A stretch of 64,000 nt of DNA from assembly GCA_019914995.1 (NCBI GenBank), contig CM034128.1:3536501-3600500 (forward strand), read 5' to 3'. The translations under genes and the position numbers were made by a program. The DNA is from Acanthochlamys bracteata (lineage: Eukaryota; Streptophyta; Magnoliopsida; Pandanales; Velloziaceae). The notes under the pieces are model-generated. The model had not been told where the DNA came from, did no database searches, and saw only the letters and a list, made by a program, of their open reading frames with translations. This document shows positions 62,161-64,000 of the stretch, piece after piece (the stretch's first letter is position 1; each line of letters opens with the position of its first letter).

Positions 62161-62240
62161 GATCCCTATTTGTATTTACTACTTGAATGATCTTGATTTC
62201 TAGTCTCTCGTGAGCAGAAAAAATTTAAGGTGCCGTGTGA

Positions 62241-62430
62241 TTAAGCTTTTCAATTTTATTATTTTATTTCTTAATTTTATATTTTTAATAGTTTTTATAA
62301 TATTTTATAAAATTATTTTAAAATTTTAAAAAATATAAAAAATTGTACTTAATAAAATTATTTATTTTTATTTTAAAAAGTTTTTATTACAGAAAAGATT
62401 TTCAAAAAATTTTCTAATATCTTTTAGTTT
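62241..62430 (+). repeat. AT-rich dispersed repeat, copy 8
   Basis: It starts TAAGCTTTTCAATTTTATTA. It runs through TTTTATAATATTTTATAAAA and AAAATTTTAAAAAATATAAA to a poly-T/A tail. It has the same order as copies 1, 2, 4 and 6. Confidence 0.6.
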
Positions 62431-62968
62431 AGCAAAAATGGAAATGGGTGCAAAAAGATTTTAAGAAAATAACAGCGTTTGTGGTAATTAGAGTTCCGGT
62501 TATCGTATTGGCTATGAGTACAGATAAGAGTTATGGACCAAATAACGTTGCGTGTCGGAGCATAACTGAAAGGACAACTGTTTTAGCTACAAGGGAAGTC
62601 AAAATTGATTGATGATGCCATAAATGATTCAATATCATAGTTAGAAAGATCTAATCCAATTTAATTAAGAATTTCTAAGGTATCATTTAATAATAGAGCT
62701 GACAATTAACCGGTCCTAGATTTGGACCAGCTGATTAAATCTCTTCTCGACCAACAACTGGTCGTCGTGATTTTGGACCAACCTGATAGTCCTTGCGCGC
62801 AGAATAGCAGATACATGATTAAACTCCTGGAGCTGAACTAATTATAATTCATTATAAATATCAATCAGCCCAGAAAACTCCAGCAAGCATTCATGAAAGA
62901 ATGTTTCTCATTAACAAGCACCGGAGAACGGTCTGATCAAAGCCGAGCTCGCCGGACTGGTGTCAATT
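62431..62968. other. Upstream region of the aminotransferase gene
   Basis: No separate feature was recognised. ATTATAAAT near 62855 could be the TATA element of the gene that starts at 62969. Confidence 0.35.
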
Positions 62969-64000
62969 ATGAAGAAAAAGACTGCCGAAGAACGGCTCGA
63001 ATGGCTTCGGTCGCAACTCGTGGGTAGGGATCACGAAATCAATACACCTTTCGGGAAGAGACTACTTACCTACGCAGACCATACCGCTTCCGGCCGGTGC
63101 TTGCACGACATCGAGAACTACATCATCCAAAAAGTCCTTCCTTATTATGGTAATTATATCCAACATAAGCGCAGAGTTCCTACATCAACCGGCCAATTAA
63201 ATGAAATTTGTTGTTTATATATTAGGGAACACGCATACGACCGACAGTTTCGTCGGTGGGAAGACTACTGAGCTAGCTCAAAAGGCGTCGGAGTACATCA
63301 AGCGGTGCATGGGCGGCGACGCTAAGGACGCGCTTATCTTCTGCGGTAACGGTACCACGGCGGCAATCAAGAGATTACAAGAGGTGATAGGCATCACCGT
63401 GCCTCCAACTATGCGTGACCGGTTGCTAAGCACAGTCGTCAAAGACGAACGGTGGGTAGTATTTGTTGGCCCTTACGAACACCATTCGAATATATTGTCA
63501 TGGAGGCAGAGCATTGCAGAAGTAGTCGAGATTGGAGTCGATGCTGATGGTGTAATAGATATGGAAGAACTCCGACGAGAGTTGTCTTCGCCTAAGTACG
63601 CTAATCGTCCAATGCTCGGCTCTTTCTCTGCTTGCAGCAACGTCTCCGGTATCGTTACTGACACTCGAGCTTTGGCAAGCTTGCTTCATGACTATGGCGC
63701 TTTCGCTTGTTTCGACTTTGCTGCAAGGTACAGAAATTAATTGGGCAACATTTTCATTTCTCATCTTATGATGTATTGTTCTAAAATAGATTACAAGATC
63801 AATACAGTGGGCCGTACGTGAAGATCGACATGCGATCGGGAACCAGAGAAGGATATGACGCAGTTTTCCTCAGCCCTCACAAGTTCGTCGGAGGTCCAGG
63901 AACACCAGGGATACTTCTGATGAGTAAATACCTTTACCAGCTGACCAACTCCCCTCCGTCGACATGCGGTGGAGGCACGGTCGATTACGTGAACGGATTC
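62969..64000 (+). CDS. Class V aminotransferase / cysteine desulfurase-like PLP protein (3' end outside the window)
   Basis: This plant family belongs to fold-type I PLP enzymes related to NifS/SufS, but its substrate is not established. Exons: 62969-63149, 63226-63727 and 63808 onwards, cut at 64000. The start MKKKTAEERLEWLRSQLVG leads into INTPFGKRLLTYADHTASGR. Then come YYGNTHTTDSFVG, IFCGNGTTAAIKRLQEVIG (cofactor phosphate region), VVFVGPYEHHSNILSWRQSI, SFSACSNVSGI, CFDFAASGPYVKIDM and DAVFLSPHKFVGGPGTPGIL, with the PLP-binding Lys at about 253. The visible end CGGGTVDYVNGF is conserved. Splice phases agree. ATG 62969 was chosen as the first in-frame ATG; upstream text in this frame gives no better start. 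No targeting peptide is obvious. Confidence 0.92.

Overview
This window is nuclear DNA of a flowering plant, most likely a eudicot. The genes have introns with GT/GC-AG borders and AT-rich introns and spacers. Products include a nuclear-encoded photosystem I lumen subunit (PsaN), secondary-wall proteins (GUX, TED7-like) and plant-specific families (U-box ARM, serine carboxypeptidase-like, pectin methylesterase). The mobile elements are typical plant ones: a Ty3/gypsy chromovirus, a large solo LTR, a BED-finger hAT element and a LINE fragment. No species was assigned. Exon borders were derived by hand from reading frame, splice dinucleotides and remembered family patterns; no search or alignment program was run.

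Layout. 0-2.5 kb: AT-rich repeat, a decayed ACT-domain (ACR-type) gene and a LINE tail. 3.1-5.9 kb (-): DnaJ/X-domain chaperone, 9 exons. 6-10.6 kb: spacer with a three-unit ~155-bp repeat. 10.65-11.87 kb (+): U-box/ARM E3 ligase with one frameshift. 12.4-12.8 kb (-): PP2C remnant. 14.6-15.3 kb (-): psaN, 3 exons. 15.6-19.9 kb: decayed copies of a carboxyphosphonoenolpyruvate-mutase-like gene, an NdhT-like gene and a pyruvate kinase. 20.3-22.6 kb (-): membrane-anchored GH9 glucanase (KORRIGAN type), 6 exons, with an altered catalytic motif. 23.2-23.65 kb (-): dirigent pseudogene. 25.8-31.8 kb: decayed chromovirus on the minus strand, holding a 2,951-bp solo LTR with a GATTA target duplication. 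32.1-36.3 kb (-): nucleostemin-like GTPase NSN1, 9 exons. 39.3-42.8 kb (+): xylan glucuronosyltransferase GUX, 4 exons. 43.8-45.4 kb (-): pectin methylesterase with inhibitor domain, one exon. 50.2-54.15 kb (+): serine carboxypeptidase-like protein, 10 exons. 55.67-56.34 kb (+): TED7-like proline-rich membrane protein. 56.64-59.52 kb: complete hAT element with an 8-bp target duplication and a transposase broken by two stops. 60.8-61.9 kb (-): PPR pseudogene. 61.95-62.16 kb: a possible snRNA-type promoter with a hairpin-bearing tract. 62.97 kb to the end (+): class V aminotransferase, cut by the window edge.

How the genes relate. Plant genes here are separate transcription units, not operons. 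Four of the intact-looking genes act on the cell wall (GH9 glucanase, GUX, pectin methylesterase, TED7-like), and a dirigent relic is present; this may be chance. At least seven single-gene relics, several in pieces that match separate exons, lie between intact genes. That pattern fits loss of duplicate genes after an old duplication (inference). A family of ~200-230-bp AT-rich repeats recurs at least eight times in both orientations and is the most frequent unexplained element. No wholly new biological system could be demonstrated. The strongest leads are the GH9 protein lacking its catalytic base, the AT-rich repeat family, three GC-AG introns, and the snRNA-promoter-like locus.
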